From: Pseudolabrys sp.
GTDB taxonomy: Bacteria; Pseudomonadota; Alphaproteobacteria; Rhizobiales; Xanthobacteraceae
Direction of reading: 5' to 3'
Assembly: GCA_029255525.1 (NCBI GenBank)
Contig: JANLJK010000283.1
Span: 1-41,613 of the forward strand
Length of the DNA stretch: 41,613 nt
Shown: in pieces, positions 29,517-37,504 of the stretch
Position numbering within the stretch: the first letter of the stretch is position 1
Layout: every line of letters starts with the position of its first letter
Notes under the pieces: generated by a model
Told to the model about the DNA's origin: nothing
The model's database searches: none
Seen by the model: only the letters and a program-made list of their open reading frames with translations
Made by a program: the position numbers and the translations under genes

Positions 29517-29825
29517 ATGAAACTCGCTCTGATCTCCGGCTCGCTCGCCGCGTTGCTCTGTGTCGCCACGCTGACACCGGCCAATGCCTGGACTCGCAAC
29601 GGCAGCGTCACGACCGCGCGCGGCACCTATACCGGTAGCGCGTCCGGCAGTTGCGCCGGCGGCACCTGTTCGCGCTCGGCGTCGGTCACCGGGCCTTACG
29701 GCGGCACGGCCTCGCGCTCGGGCAGCGTCACGCGCACCGGCACGAACGGCTACGCCTATTCGCGCACGACGACCGGGCCGAACGGCAACAGCGTGACGCG
29801 CAGCGGCTCGGTCACTCGCTACTAA
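29517..29825 (+). CDS. Small secreted Ser/Thr/Gly-rich repetitive protein
   Basis: Signal peptide MKLALISGSLAALLCVATLTPANA then degenerate SRSGSVT/TGPNG repeats. Confidence 0.75.
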   Translation: MKLALISGSLAALLCVATLTPANAWTRNGSVTTARGTYTGSASGSCAGGTCSRSASVTGPYGGTASRSGSVTRTGTNGYAYSRTTTGPNGNSVTRSGSVTRY

Positions 29826-29943
29826 GAGTCGGCCACCCATCGGTGCCGCTCCCGTGGCCGCCGGACTGGATATGTGTGCCCCCACCGTTCGGTCCGGCGC
29901 GCCGCCTTCGCTCATTGTTCAGCGAATGCGAAAGGTTCAAACC

Positions 29944-30231
29944 ATGCACAAGCTCGTTCTCGCGGCCGCGCTGGCGGTCGCCTCAGTGGCCGGCGTCTCG
30001 GCGGCGCAGGCCTTCCCCGCATCATCGTCGTTAGCGGCGTCGAAAGGCGACGTGATCCAGGTGCGCAACGGCTGCGGTGCCGGCTGGCATCGCGGCCCCT
30101 GGGGCGTCTGCCATCCGAACGGCGCGCCTTATGTCTACCGGCCTTATGCCGCCTATGCGCCGCCGCCTTATCCGGGCCGCTGCTGGTGGGTCGAAACCGC
30201 CTGGGGGCCACGCCGCGTCTGCGCGTGGTGA
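29944..30231 (+). CDS. Small secreted protein of the GCG...C-P-N type
   Basis: Signal peptide MHKLVLAAALAVASVAGVSAAQA; NGCGAGWHRGPWGVCHPNGAPY motif. Confidence 0.75.
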   Translation: MHKLVLAAALAVASVAGVSAAQAFPASSSLAASKGDVIQVRNGCGAGWHRGPWGVCHPNGAPYVYRPYAAYAPPPYPGRCWWVETAWGPRRVCAW

Positions 30232-30269
30232 CGACCCTTCTTCCATCCATCGCTTCGTGAGAGACACCC

Positions 30270-30572
30270 ATGCCATACGAACTTGCTCGACTGCCCACGA
30301 TCCGCGCCGGCCGCATCGTGCGCCGGACGCATCTGATGCTGCTCGGCGCGCTGATGGCGGCCGTCGTCAGCGGCGGTGGCGCGGCGGCTCAGGCCGCGTC
30401 CGGCCCGCGTGACGCCTTGAAGCAGGCCTGCGCCGCCGATGTCCGCACATTGTGCGCCGGCATTATGCCCGGCGGCGGCCGCATCAAGAAATGCGTGGTC
30501 GAAAAGCATGATCAGTTGTCCGACGGCTGCAAGAGCGCCATGAGCACGGCGCGTGCCACCGCGGGCAAATAA
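30270..30572 (+). CDS. Small exported cysteine-rich-repeat protein
   Basis: N-terminal hydrophobic segment; CAADVRTLCAGIMPGGGRIKKCVVEKHDQLSDGC spacing as in Cys-rich (Golgi protein 1-type) repeats. Confidence 0.75.
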   Translation: MPYELARLPTIRAGRIVRRTHLMLLGALMAAVVSGGGAAAQAASGPRDALKQACAADVRTLCAGIMPGGGRIKKCVVEKHDQLSDGCKSAMSTARATAGK

Positions 30573-30651
30573 CGACCGCCGCGCGGCCGCGCGATGATGG
30601 GTGTATTGCGTCATCGGCGCGCGGCCGCGCGTTCTACCTGAGGTCGGAGTC

Positions 30652-31485
30652 ATGTCGCCGCTGCTGTCCGCCCTGCATGAGGGCAGGGCGCTCATGCCGC
30701 TTGTCGCGGTTGGACTGATGCTGGTCGAATATCTGTTCCACCGGCTCAATCGCGACGACAGCTATGATCTGCGCGAGACCGCGACCTCGCTGGTCATCGC
30801 GGTCGGCAACAAGGTCATCGGTTTCCTCACCGCTGGCATCGTGGCGGTGCCGATGCTGTTCCTCTATCGGCACCGGCTGTTCGATATTCCGCTCGACAAT
30901 GCGTGGTCATGGCTGGGGCTCTTTCTCGGCGTCGAGTTCAGCTACTATGTCCACCACCTCGCCATGCATAAGGTCGCCTGGCTGTGGGCGAGCCACGCGG
31001 TGCATCATTCGCCGACCCGGCTGAATTTGAGCGCGGCGGTGCGGCTCGGCTGGGGCGGCAATATCACCGGCGGCTTTCTGTTCTACCTGCCGCTGATCGT
31101 TCTCGGCTTTCATCCGATGGCGGTCGTCGTGATGCTGGGCCTCGGGCTGCTGTATCAGTTCTTCCTGCACGTCGCCCATCCGCCGCATCTCGGTCCGTTG
31201 GAATGGGTGCTCAATACGCCGCGCCATCACCAGGTGCATCACGCCTCGAACGTGGCCTGTCTCGACCGGAATTTTGGCGCGGTGCTGATCGTCTTCGACC
31301 GGCTGTTCGGCACGTTCGCCACGGCGCCGAAAGATGAGACCATACGATTTGGCGTGGCCGGCATGCCGCCGACAGCCAATCCGTTGCGCGTGGTGTTCGG
31401 CGGCTGGCTGAAGCTGCTCGACGCGGTCTATCGTGCACCGGGCCTTGCCGCTAAAGCACGCGCGATGTTCGGCGCGCCGCAATAA
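30652..31485 (+). CDS. Sterol desaturase / fatty-acid hydroxylase superfamily protein
   Basis: Histidine boxes HHLAMH, HAVHHS, HHHQVHH-like (PRHHQVHHASN); multiple TMs; ATG at 30652. Confidence 0.88.
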   Translation: MSPLLSALHEGRALMPLVAVGLMLVEYLFHRLNRDDSYDLRETATSLVIAVGNKVIGFLTAGIVAVPMLFLYRHRLFDIPLDNAWSWLGLFLGVEFSYYVHHLAMHKVAWLWASHAVHHSPTRLNLSAAVRLGWGGNITGGFLFYLPLIVLGFHPMAVVVMLGLGLLYQFFLHVAHPPHLGPLEWVLNTPRHHQVHHASNVACLDRNFGAVLIVFDRLFGTFATAPKDETIRFGVAGMPPTANPLRVVFGGWLKLLDAVYRAPGLAAKARAMFGAPQ

Positions 31486-31510
31486 ACTTAAGTGATCGTC
31501 TTCGCCGCGC

Positions 31511-33628
31511 TCAGGTCTGGATATCTTCGAGGTCCGTGATTTCGTAATAGCCCTCGGGGACGGCGAAGCCGGTCGATTCCTGCGGGCGCGGACGCCGGCG
31601 GCGGGCCGGCGCACCGGTTTCGAGCGGATCAAAAGTGCGCAGCTTCTTGGCGTCGTCCTGGCCGCAGACGAAGGTCAGGCCGGTCAATCGCTCGATCTCG
31701 GCGATTTTCGTCTGGAAGGTCTTGTAGGCGCCGAACGGCACTTCCGTCACCTCGATGCCGAACTGGGCAATGACCTCTTCCTGGCCGGCGATATAGGCGG
31801 TGGCGAACAGCTTGCCATCCGCCTTCAGCGCGGCGACCACCTTCCAGAACTGCAATGGATACTGGATTTCCCGGTATTCCGGATCGCCCTCGTCGAGGAT
31901 CGGACCAGTGAAGATCTGCGTATTCACCTCGCCCTCGATGATCGACTTCTCCAGGACGTAACGCTCGATCCCCTGCCAGATCTCCTTGTTCTGATTGAAG
32001 CGCTCGTGTTGCGGCGTGCAATTGGACCAATGGCAGGTATCCGCCGCCGAGATGAGCGCGTCCTTGGGTTTCTTGCCGTATTCGAGATCCTCGCGTCGCG
32101 TCAGGTGGCCGCGGTCGAACTTGTTGCTCGCGTAGTACCAATTCTCGAGCTGATGGTCGGCGAGGATGCGGGGATCGCGGCGCCAGACGTCGGTCGGCCG
32201 GCTCAATTCGAAGCGATCGCCGAAGGAGATATTGGCCGCGCTGTAGATCGCCAAGCGCCGCTTGGCGTGCATGACCACGCTGTAGTTGTGATAGTGCAGC
32301 ACGTTTTTGTTGTTCGCCTGCGGTTCGATCAGCGGCGCGGCGACCGCTTTGAGCGCGGGGCTGAGATGCGGCAGCCCCACGCGCTTGTCGCCGGTGCCGA
32401 GGAAGTTGGCGTTGTAGCCTTTGCGGGCCGAATAATCCTCGTCAAAGGGTGCATCGAAGCGGGCTGTCGGCTTGGTTCTCTTCTCGAGAAATGAGATGGC
32501 GGGGCCGGTGCTTTCGATGGCGCCGCGCGTGTTGGCGATGACCGAACCGGGCCGGCCATCGGGCCCGATCTGGATGGAGAGTTCGAGCGGCACGGAGATC
32601 GTACGCGTGTCGGCCATGGGGCCCCCCTTCGGCGATAGAGCAATGGTGCTGATTTCCTTCGGCGGCGCAGTGATGCGGGCCGAGGCGGGCGTCGCCGCGT
32701 AGAGCGGCAACAGCAACGGATGTTGCGGGTGCGTCTGCTTGAGCGTTTCGAAAATACGGCTGGCGCGGGCGCCTTCGTTGGCGATCCAGTTGACTGTGCC
32801 GTCGGACCGCTTCTGGACCACGCCGTCGCGCTTCTCGGGAACGCCGGCGTGATGCAGTGCGACAACGTACCAGTCATTGTTGAAGACGGGCGAGCCGGAC
32901 GAGCCCGGCTTGGTGTCGGTCGTGTACCAGAGAAAATTGTCGTCGCGCTTGATGAACTGATTTTCGCGGACGCAGATCTGCTTGCGCAGGCCGTCCGGGT
33001 GTTGAATGGCCGTGAGCCATTCGCCTTCGGAGACTTTGCCGACAGTTTCGAGCAACGGCAGATAGCCGAATTGCGCGAGCGGCACGCCGTCGTGTGACGT
33101 CGGCTCGACCGCCACCACGGAGAAGTCGAGCTCGGGTGAAGTGAAGAACAGGTCGGACGGCCTGAATCCATAGACGACGGGGCCGACTTCGACGTCAGCA
33201 ATGTCGACCTCGAAGTGGAAGTTTGCGACGGCGCGGGCGGCGATGCCGCCGTCGGGCAGGACGTGATTGTTGGTGATCAGCACATGGGGCGCGATGAGAA
33301 AGCCGGTGCCGTAACCGCCACCGCGGAGGTCGACTCGCGCCACGGCGCGCGCGGCGATCGCGCCGCGCTCAAGGTAAGCGACGGGCTGTAGCTCGTCGCC
33401 GCCGATGATGCGCTCGAAAGCGTCCTTCGCCTCGGTGCCGCCGAGGCTCTCTTGCAGGAATTCCTGACGCGTCTTGAGCACCGATGTAGGTGCAACGTCG
33501 CTCGGGCCCTTGTTGCGCAGCGTGATGGCGAGGCGGATGAGCTCGGCGAGCACGGACGGGTCGAGCGAAGCGCTCGCTCGGTTCGGATCCTCGCGTCCCC
33601 CCAGGATCGTCATGCCGCCCCACGTCAT
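31511..33628 (-). CDS. Trypsin-like serine protease fused to DNA/RNA non-specific endonuclease
   Basis: Protease: GTGFLIAPHVLITNNHVL (His), SPELDFSVV (Asp), DTKPGSSGSPVF (Ser). Nuclease: NKFDRGHLTRREDLEYG (DRGH) and CHWSNCTPQHERFNQ (Asn metal ligand). No signal peptide or TM segment. Confidence 0.88.
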   Translation of the reverse strand: MTWGGMTILGGREDPNRASASLDPSVLAELIRLAITLRNKGPSDVAPTSVLKTRQEFLQESLGGTEAKDAFERIIGGDELQPVAYLERGAIAARAVARVDLRGGGYGTGFLIAPHVLITNNHVLPDGGIAARAVANFHFEVDIADVEVGPVVYGFRPSDLFFTSPELDFSVVAVEPTSHDGVPLAQFGYLPLLETVGKVSEGEWLTAIQHPDGLRKQICVRENQFIKRDDNFLWYTTDTKPGSSGSPVFNNDWYVVALHHAGVPEKRDGVVQKRSDGTVNWIANEGARASRIFETLKQTHPQHPLLLPLYAATPASARITAPPKEISTIALSPKGGPMADTRTISVPLELSIQIGPDGRPGSVIANTRGAIESTGPAISFLEKRTKPTARFDAPFDEDYSARKGYNANFLGTGDKRVGLPHLSPALKAVAAPLIEPQANNKNVLHYHNYSVVMHAKRRLAIYSAANISFGDRFELSRPTDVWRRDPRILADHQLENWYYASNKFDRGHLTRREDLEYGKKPKDALISAADTCHWSNCTPQHERFNQNKEIWQGIERYVLEKSIIEGEVNTQIFTGPILDEGDPEYREIQYPLQFWKVVAALKADGKLFATAYIAGQEEVIAQFGIEVTEVPFGAYKTFQTKIAEIERLTGLTFVCGQDDAKKLRTFDPLETGAPARRRRPRPQESTGFAVPEGYYEITDLEDIQT

Positions 33629-33670
33629 GGGCCGCCGTCCGCGCGTCGGCTTTCACCGCGCGCTTTTACC

Positions 33671-33714
33671 TATGCGTGCCCATTACGCATAAGACTAACA
33701 CCAGGTTGTGACAA
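33671..33714 (-). promoter_or_regulatory. Candidate sigma70-like promoter with overlapping inverted-repeat operator upstream of the protease-nuclease gene
   Basis: Minus strand TTGTCA (33714-33709), 17-bp spacer, TATGCG (33691-33686); TATGCGT-N7-ACGCATA at 33671-33691. Confidence 0.5.
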
Positions 33715-33788
33715 ATCAATGTAAGCGCGCAGGAAACAATGCCGCAGGGGGCTGATCGCGGTCGTTTTGGGTGCTGGCTGGAAAGGAT

Positions 33789-33863
33789 TGGCTCCCGAGG
33801 CTGGGATCGAACCAGCGACCATTCGATTAACAGTCGAATGCTCTACCGCTGAGCTACTCGGGA
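33789..33863 (-). tRNA. tRNA-Asn (GTT)
   Basis: Reverse complement TCCCGAGTAGCTCAGCGGTAGAGCATTCGACTGTTAATCGAATGGTCGCTGGTTCGATCCCAGCCTCGGGAGCCA; cloverleaf arms pair, encoded CCA. Confidence 0.95.
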
Positions 33864-33987
33864 ACAGGCCCGTGGGCCGGTGCGAGGGGCCTATAACAAA
33901 GCTCGTCCGCTTTGCAAAGCCCGGATGACGGTCTGCACCGGACGAAAATCGGGTCGTCCGCCGCCATCCAAAGGTGAAAAAGGTGAG

Positions 33988-34061
33988 TGGAGGCCACGCC
34001 CGGAATCGAACCGGGGTGCAAGGATTTGCAGTCCTCTGCGTAACCACTCCGCCACGTGGCC
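33988..34061 (-). tRNA. tRNA-Cys (GCA)
   Basis: Reverse complement GGCCACGTGGCGGAGTGGTTACGCAGAGGACTGCAAATCCTTGCACCCCGGTTCGATTCCGGGCGTGGCCTCCA. Confidence 0.95.
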
Positions 34062-34213
34062 TTGAAAAGGGGCGTCGCCGTACCGGGCGGCCGCTCCCTT
34101 TCGTCCCCAGCCTATATAGGAGAGAACGCCGGTCGACAACGCCGCTTCCCTTGCCTTTTCCAAAGCCTTGCCGCAGAAAAGCCGCGCATCCTTAACCGCC
34201 CCCGAGAATCGCG

Positions 34214-34873
34214 ATGACTGATTTCGCCACGGCGCGCCGCCATATGGTCGACGGCCAAGTCCGCACCGCCGATGTGACCGATCTGCGCATTCTGGGCGCG
34301 ATACAGGACGTGCCGCGCGAGCGTTTCGTGCCGGCGCAGGCGGCGGGGCTCGCTTACCTCGATCTCGATCTGGCGGTCGGAGCGGGGGCTTCTGTCGGAC
34401 GCCGGCTGCTGCGGCCGATGCTGCTGAGCAAGATGATGCAGGCCGCCGATATCGCGGCCACCGACCGCGTACTCGATATCGGCTGCGCCACCGGCTATGC
34501 GGCGGCCATCCTGGCCCGCTTCGCCGGCGAAGTCGTGGCGTTGGAAGAAGACGCGGGCCTGACCGAAACGGCGCGTTCGGTGCTGGCGTCGGAAAAGAAC
34601 GTGAAGGTCGTCAGCGGCGCGCTTGCGCAAGGCTGGGCCCAGGGCGGCCCCTACGACGTGATTCTGCTCGAAGGCTCGACCGAGGTACCGCCTCACTCGC
34701 TGTGCCGCCAGCTCAAGGACGGCGGGCGGCTGGTCTGCGTGCTCGGCTCCGGGCCCGATGCGAAGGCCGTGCTCTATCGCCGCAGCGGCGAGGACGTCGG
34801 CTACCGTGCGCTGTTCGATGCGGCCGCGCCTCTGCTGCCTGGGTTTGCGAAAGTGGCCGAGTTCGCCTTCTGA
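34214..34873 (+). CDS. pcm: Protein-L-isoaspartate O-methyltransferase-family protein
   Basis: MVDGQVRTADVTD; VLDIGCATGYAAAILA SAM-binding motif; EGSTEVPPHSLCRQLKDGGRLVCV. Confidence 0.88.
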   Translation: MTDFATARRHMVDGQVRTADVTDLRILGAIQDVPRERFVPAQAAGLAYLDLDLAVGAGASVGRRLLRPMLLSKMMQAADIAATDRVLDIGCATGYAAAILARFAGEVVALEEDAGLTETARSVLASEKNVKVVSGALAQGWAQGGPYDVILLEGSTEVPPHSLCRQLKDGGRLVCVLGSGPDAKAVLYRRSGEDVGYRALFDAAAPLLPGFAKVAEFAF

Positions 34874-34915
34874 ATGCAGCCGCGCCAAGCCGGGTTCCAA
34901 AACGTGACCGAAAAG

Positions 34916-34955
34916 TCCCAGGGGTCCGCTTTCTGTGGGCGGGAGGTCCCTGGGG
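34916..34955 (+). terminator. Possible stem-loop between pcm and the TolC-family gene
   Basis: CCCAGGG (34917-34923) pairs with CCCTGGG (34948-34954), extendable with wobble pairs; short TTTT downstream. Confidence 0.35.
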
Positions 34956-35050
34956 GGTTTTAAGCACCTGCAGGGCCGCTTATGTTTCCCGCTCAATGAT
35001 TTGACGCGGTGCACGCGTGAGTCTCGGTTGCGTGCAGGGTTGGGTGGTGA

Positions 35051-36487
35051 ATGCGGTCGGGTAATCGAAGCAAGTGGTTTCGCGGTGTTGCGGCCGGAGC
35101 GCTGATGTGCGCCGCCGGGGCGCTTACGGCGATGCCCGTATCGGCTGAAACCCTCGATTCCGCGCTCATCCAAGCCTACCAGAACAATCCGAGCCTGAAT
35201 TCGCAACGCGCCGCGGTGCGCGCCACCGACGAGAACGTGCCACAGGCGCTCGCCGGTTATCGGCCGAAAGTGACGGTCACGGCGTCGGGTGGCGAGCAGT
35301 CGGCGTCGTCGACGACGAAGACCAACTCGTCGATCTCGCCGAATTTGCCGGCCACGTATTCGACGCTCAGCGGCTATAATTCGCCGGCCTCCGCCGGTGC
35401 GACCATCACGCAGACGATCTTCAACGGCTTCCAGACCGCCAATCGTACGCGCCAAGCCGAGGCGCAGGTGCTGGCGGCGCGCGCCACTTTGTACAACACG
35501 ACGCAAACGATTTTGTTCAATGCGGTCGTTGCGTACATGAACGTGCTGCGTGACGGCGCGGTGCTCGATCTGCAGAAGCGCAACGTCGAAGTGTTGCAGG
35601 AGCAACTGCGGCAGACTCGCGATCGCTTCAATGTCGGCGAGGTCACACGCACCGACGTCGCGCAGGCGGAATCGAGCTTGGCCACCGGCCGCTCTCAGGT
35701 TCTGACCGCGCAGGCCAATTACACGTCGTCGGTGGCGACCTATCGCCAGGTGATCGGCACCCAGCCGGGCAAGCTGACGCCCGGCACGCCGGTCGACCGT
35801 TTCTCGCCGACCAATGTCGATCAAGCGGTGTCTGTCGGTACCGGCAGCCATCCCTCGATTGCCGCCGCGCAGTACAATGTCGATGTCGCTCTGCAACAGG
35901 TGAAGGTGGCGGAAGGCGCGCTCTATCCGACTTTGTCGGTGCAGGGCAGCTTCCAGAAGAACTGGCTGAGCACGTCGAGCCTTGCCTCCATGGAAAGCTA
36001 CAACGCTTCGGTGTTGGGCACCTTGAGCGTTCCGATCTATCAGGGTGGTTCTGAATATTCCTTGATCCGCCAAGCCAAGGAAACACTCGGCCAGCGCCGG
36101 CTCGATCTCGATACCGCGCGCGATTCGGTGCGCCAAGCCATCCTGGCCGCCTGGGGCCAGTTGGATGCGGCGAAGGCCAATATCGAGGCGACGACAGCCT
36201 CGGTGCAGGCCTCGGAGATCGCGCTCAACGGCGTGCGCGAAGAAGCCCGCGTCGGTCAGCGCACGACCTTCGACGTGTTGACCGCGCAGCAGACGCTGGT
36301 GAATGCCCGCGTGTCGCTGGTCACCGCGCAGCGTGACCGCGTGGTCGCGTCCTACAGCCTCTTGTCCGCGGTCGGCCGGTTGGTGCCGGAAGTGCTCGGC
36401 CTGCGCGTACCGGCCTATCAGGCGCAGGTGCACTACGAGCAGGTGCGCGACAGCTGGGCCGGCGTGCGCACGCCGGCTGGCCGCTGA
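35051..36487 (+). CDS. TolC-family outer membrane efflux protein
   Basis: Signal peptide; ETLDSALIQAYQNNPSLNSQRAAVRATDENVPQALAGYRPKV; GEVTRTDVAQAESSLA; VGQRTTFDVLTAQQTLVNARVSLVTAQRDRVVASYSLLSAVGRL. Confidence 0.93.
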   Translation: MRSGNRSKWFRGVAAGALMCAAGALTAMPVSAETLDSALIQAYQNNPSLNSQRAAVRATDENVPQALAGYRPKVTVTASGGEQSASSTTKTNSSISPNLPATYSTLSGYNSPASAGATITQTIFNGFQTANRTRQAEAQVLAARATLYNTTQTILFNAVVAYMNVLRDGAVLDLQKRNVEVLQEQLRQTRDRFNVGEVTRTDVAQAESSLATGRSQVLTAQANYTSSVATYRQVIGTQPGKLTPGTPVDRFSPTNVDQAVSVGTGSHPSIAAAQYNVDVALQQVKVAEGALYPTLSVQGSFQKNWLSTSSLASMESYNASVLGTLSVPIYQGGSEYSLIRQAKETLGQRRLDLDTARDSVRQAILAAWGQLDAAKANIEATTASVQASEIALNGVREEARVGQRTTFDVLTAQQTLVNARVSLVTAQRDRVVASYSLLSAVGRLVPEVLGLRVPAYQAQVHYEQVRDSWAGVRTPAGR

Positions 36488-36689
36488 GCCGCCGCGGCGG
36501 TTCTTTCTCCTCGTCCACAGTTCCTTGCATGTGATCACGGCTTGGCCTGCGCAAGCAGCGCAGGGCTGGCGTATAAAGGGTACGTGACGACGATTCGCTG
36601 CGTGGCCGAGGGGTTGTTCCCTGGGGCCCCGGCATCGTCCGCGGGGCGATCGCTATTACGTTCAGGGCTATGCGTTCGGGAAACAGGGA

Positions 36690-37439
36690 ATGACGCAACC
36701 GGCGAAGGCACAAGAGCCATCGATGGAGGAGATTCTTGCCTCCATCAGGCGCATTATTGCCGACGACGACGCGAGCAAGGCTCCAAAGCCGCCGGAGCCT
36801 GCGCCCAAGCCCGCGCCGCCGCCGATCGCGGCCGTGCCGAGCAAGCCGGCTCCGCCGCCGCCACCTCCGCCACCACCCCCGCGCGTCGTGGCGCCGCCGC
36901 CTCCACCGCCACCGCCACCGCCGCTGCCTGTGAACAAGCAGGAAGACATCGACGCGATGTTGGCGGATCTCGACGCGCCGCCGAAGATCGCGCCGAAGCC
37001 GATGCCGGTCCCGCCGCCCGCGCCGCCGATGGCGATGCCGGCGCCGGATGTGCTGGATCTGACCGAGGCGATGGCCGCGCCGCCGCCGCCGGCGAGCTTC
37101 CGCACCATCGACGGCGCTTCCGATGTCTTCTTCACCGACCGTGCGCCGGAGCCGCCGATGCGTCCGGCGCCGATGCCGATGCCGATGCCGGAGCCGCGCC
37201 CGATGGCGGCGCCGCCGGTCTATGACCGCAGCATCATCTCGAACACGACCGCGGCGGCCGTCGACAGCGCCTTCAATTCGCTGGCGCAGACGGTGCTCGG
37301 CAACAATGCCCGCACGCTCGAGGACCTGGTGAAGGAGATGCTGCGGCCGCTGTTGAAGTCGTGGCTCGACGACAACCTGCCGGGCCTCGTCGAGCGTATC
37401 GTGCGCGCCGAGATCGAACGCGTCTCGCGCGGGCGGTAA
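36690..37439 (+). CDS. popZ: PopZ/DUF2497-family polar organizing protein
   Basis: N-terminal EPSMEEILASIRRIIADDD; proline-rich middle; C-terminal LEDLVKEMLRPLLKSWLDDNLPGLVERIVRAEIERVSRGR. Confidence 0.9.
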   Translation: MTQPAKAQEPSMEEILASIRRIIADDDASKAPKPPEPAPKPAPPPIAAVPSKPAPPPPPPPPPPRVVAPPPPPPPPPPLPVNKQEDIDAMLADLDAPPKIAPKPMPVPPPAPPMAMPAPDVLDLTEAMAAPPPPASFRTIDGASDVFFTDRAPEPPMRPAPMPMPMPEPRPMAAPPVYDRSIISNTTAAAVDSAFNSLAQTVLGNNARTLEDLVKEMLRPLLKSWLDDNLPGLVERIVRAEIERVSRGR

Positions 37440-37504
37440 CGCCTCTCCCGTTCGTCCCCGCGAAAGCGGCGCGGGAATGAGCGGAGGATGCTGCAATGTC
37501 CGGC

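Noticed and set aside
31511-34061. tRNA-associated genomic island or prophage
   Set aside because: No integrase, att-like direct repeat or phage gene is visible; only proximity to tRNAs supports it.
34112-36538. 808-aa minus-strand ORF across pcm and the TolC-family gene
   Set aside because: Covers two well-supported plus-strand genes and part of tRNA-Cys; composition is typical of GC-rich antisense open frames.
37457-37475. CCCGCG...CGCGGG stem after popZ
   Set aside because: Only 6 bp; may be a remnant of a common dispersed palindrome or a weak terminator between convergent genes, but not strong enough to claim.
36321-37496. 391-aa minus-strand ORF (RRR/HRHR-rich) opposite popZ
   Set aside because: Low-complexity mirror of the proline-rich popZ coding strand; no coding signature.
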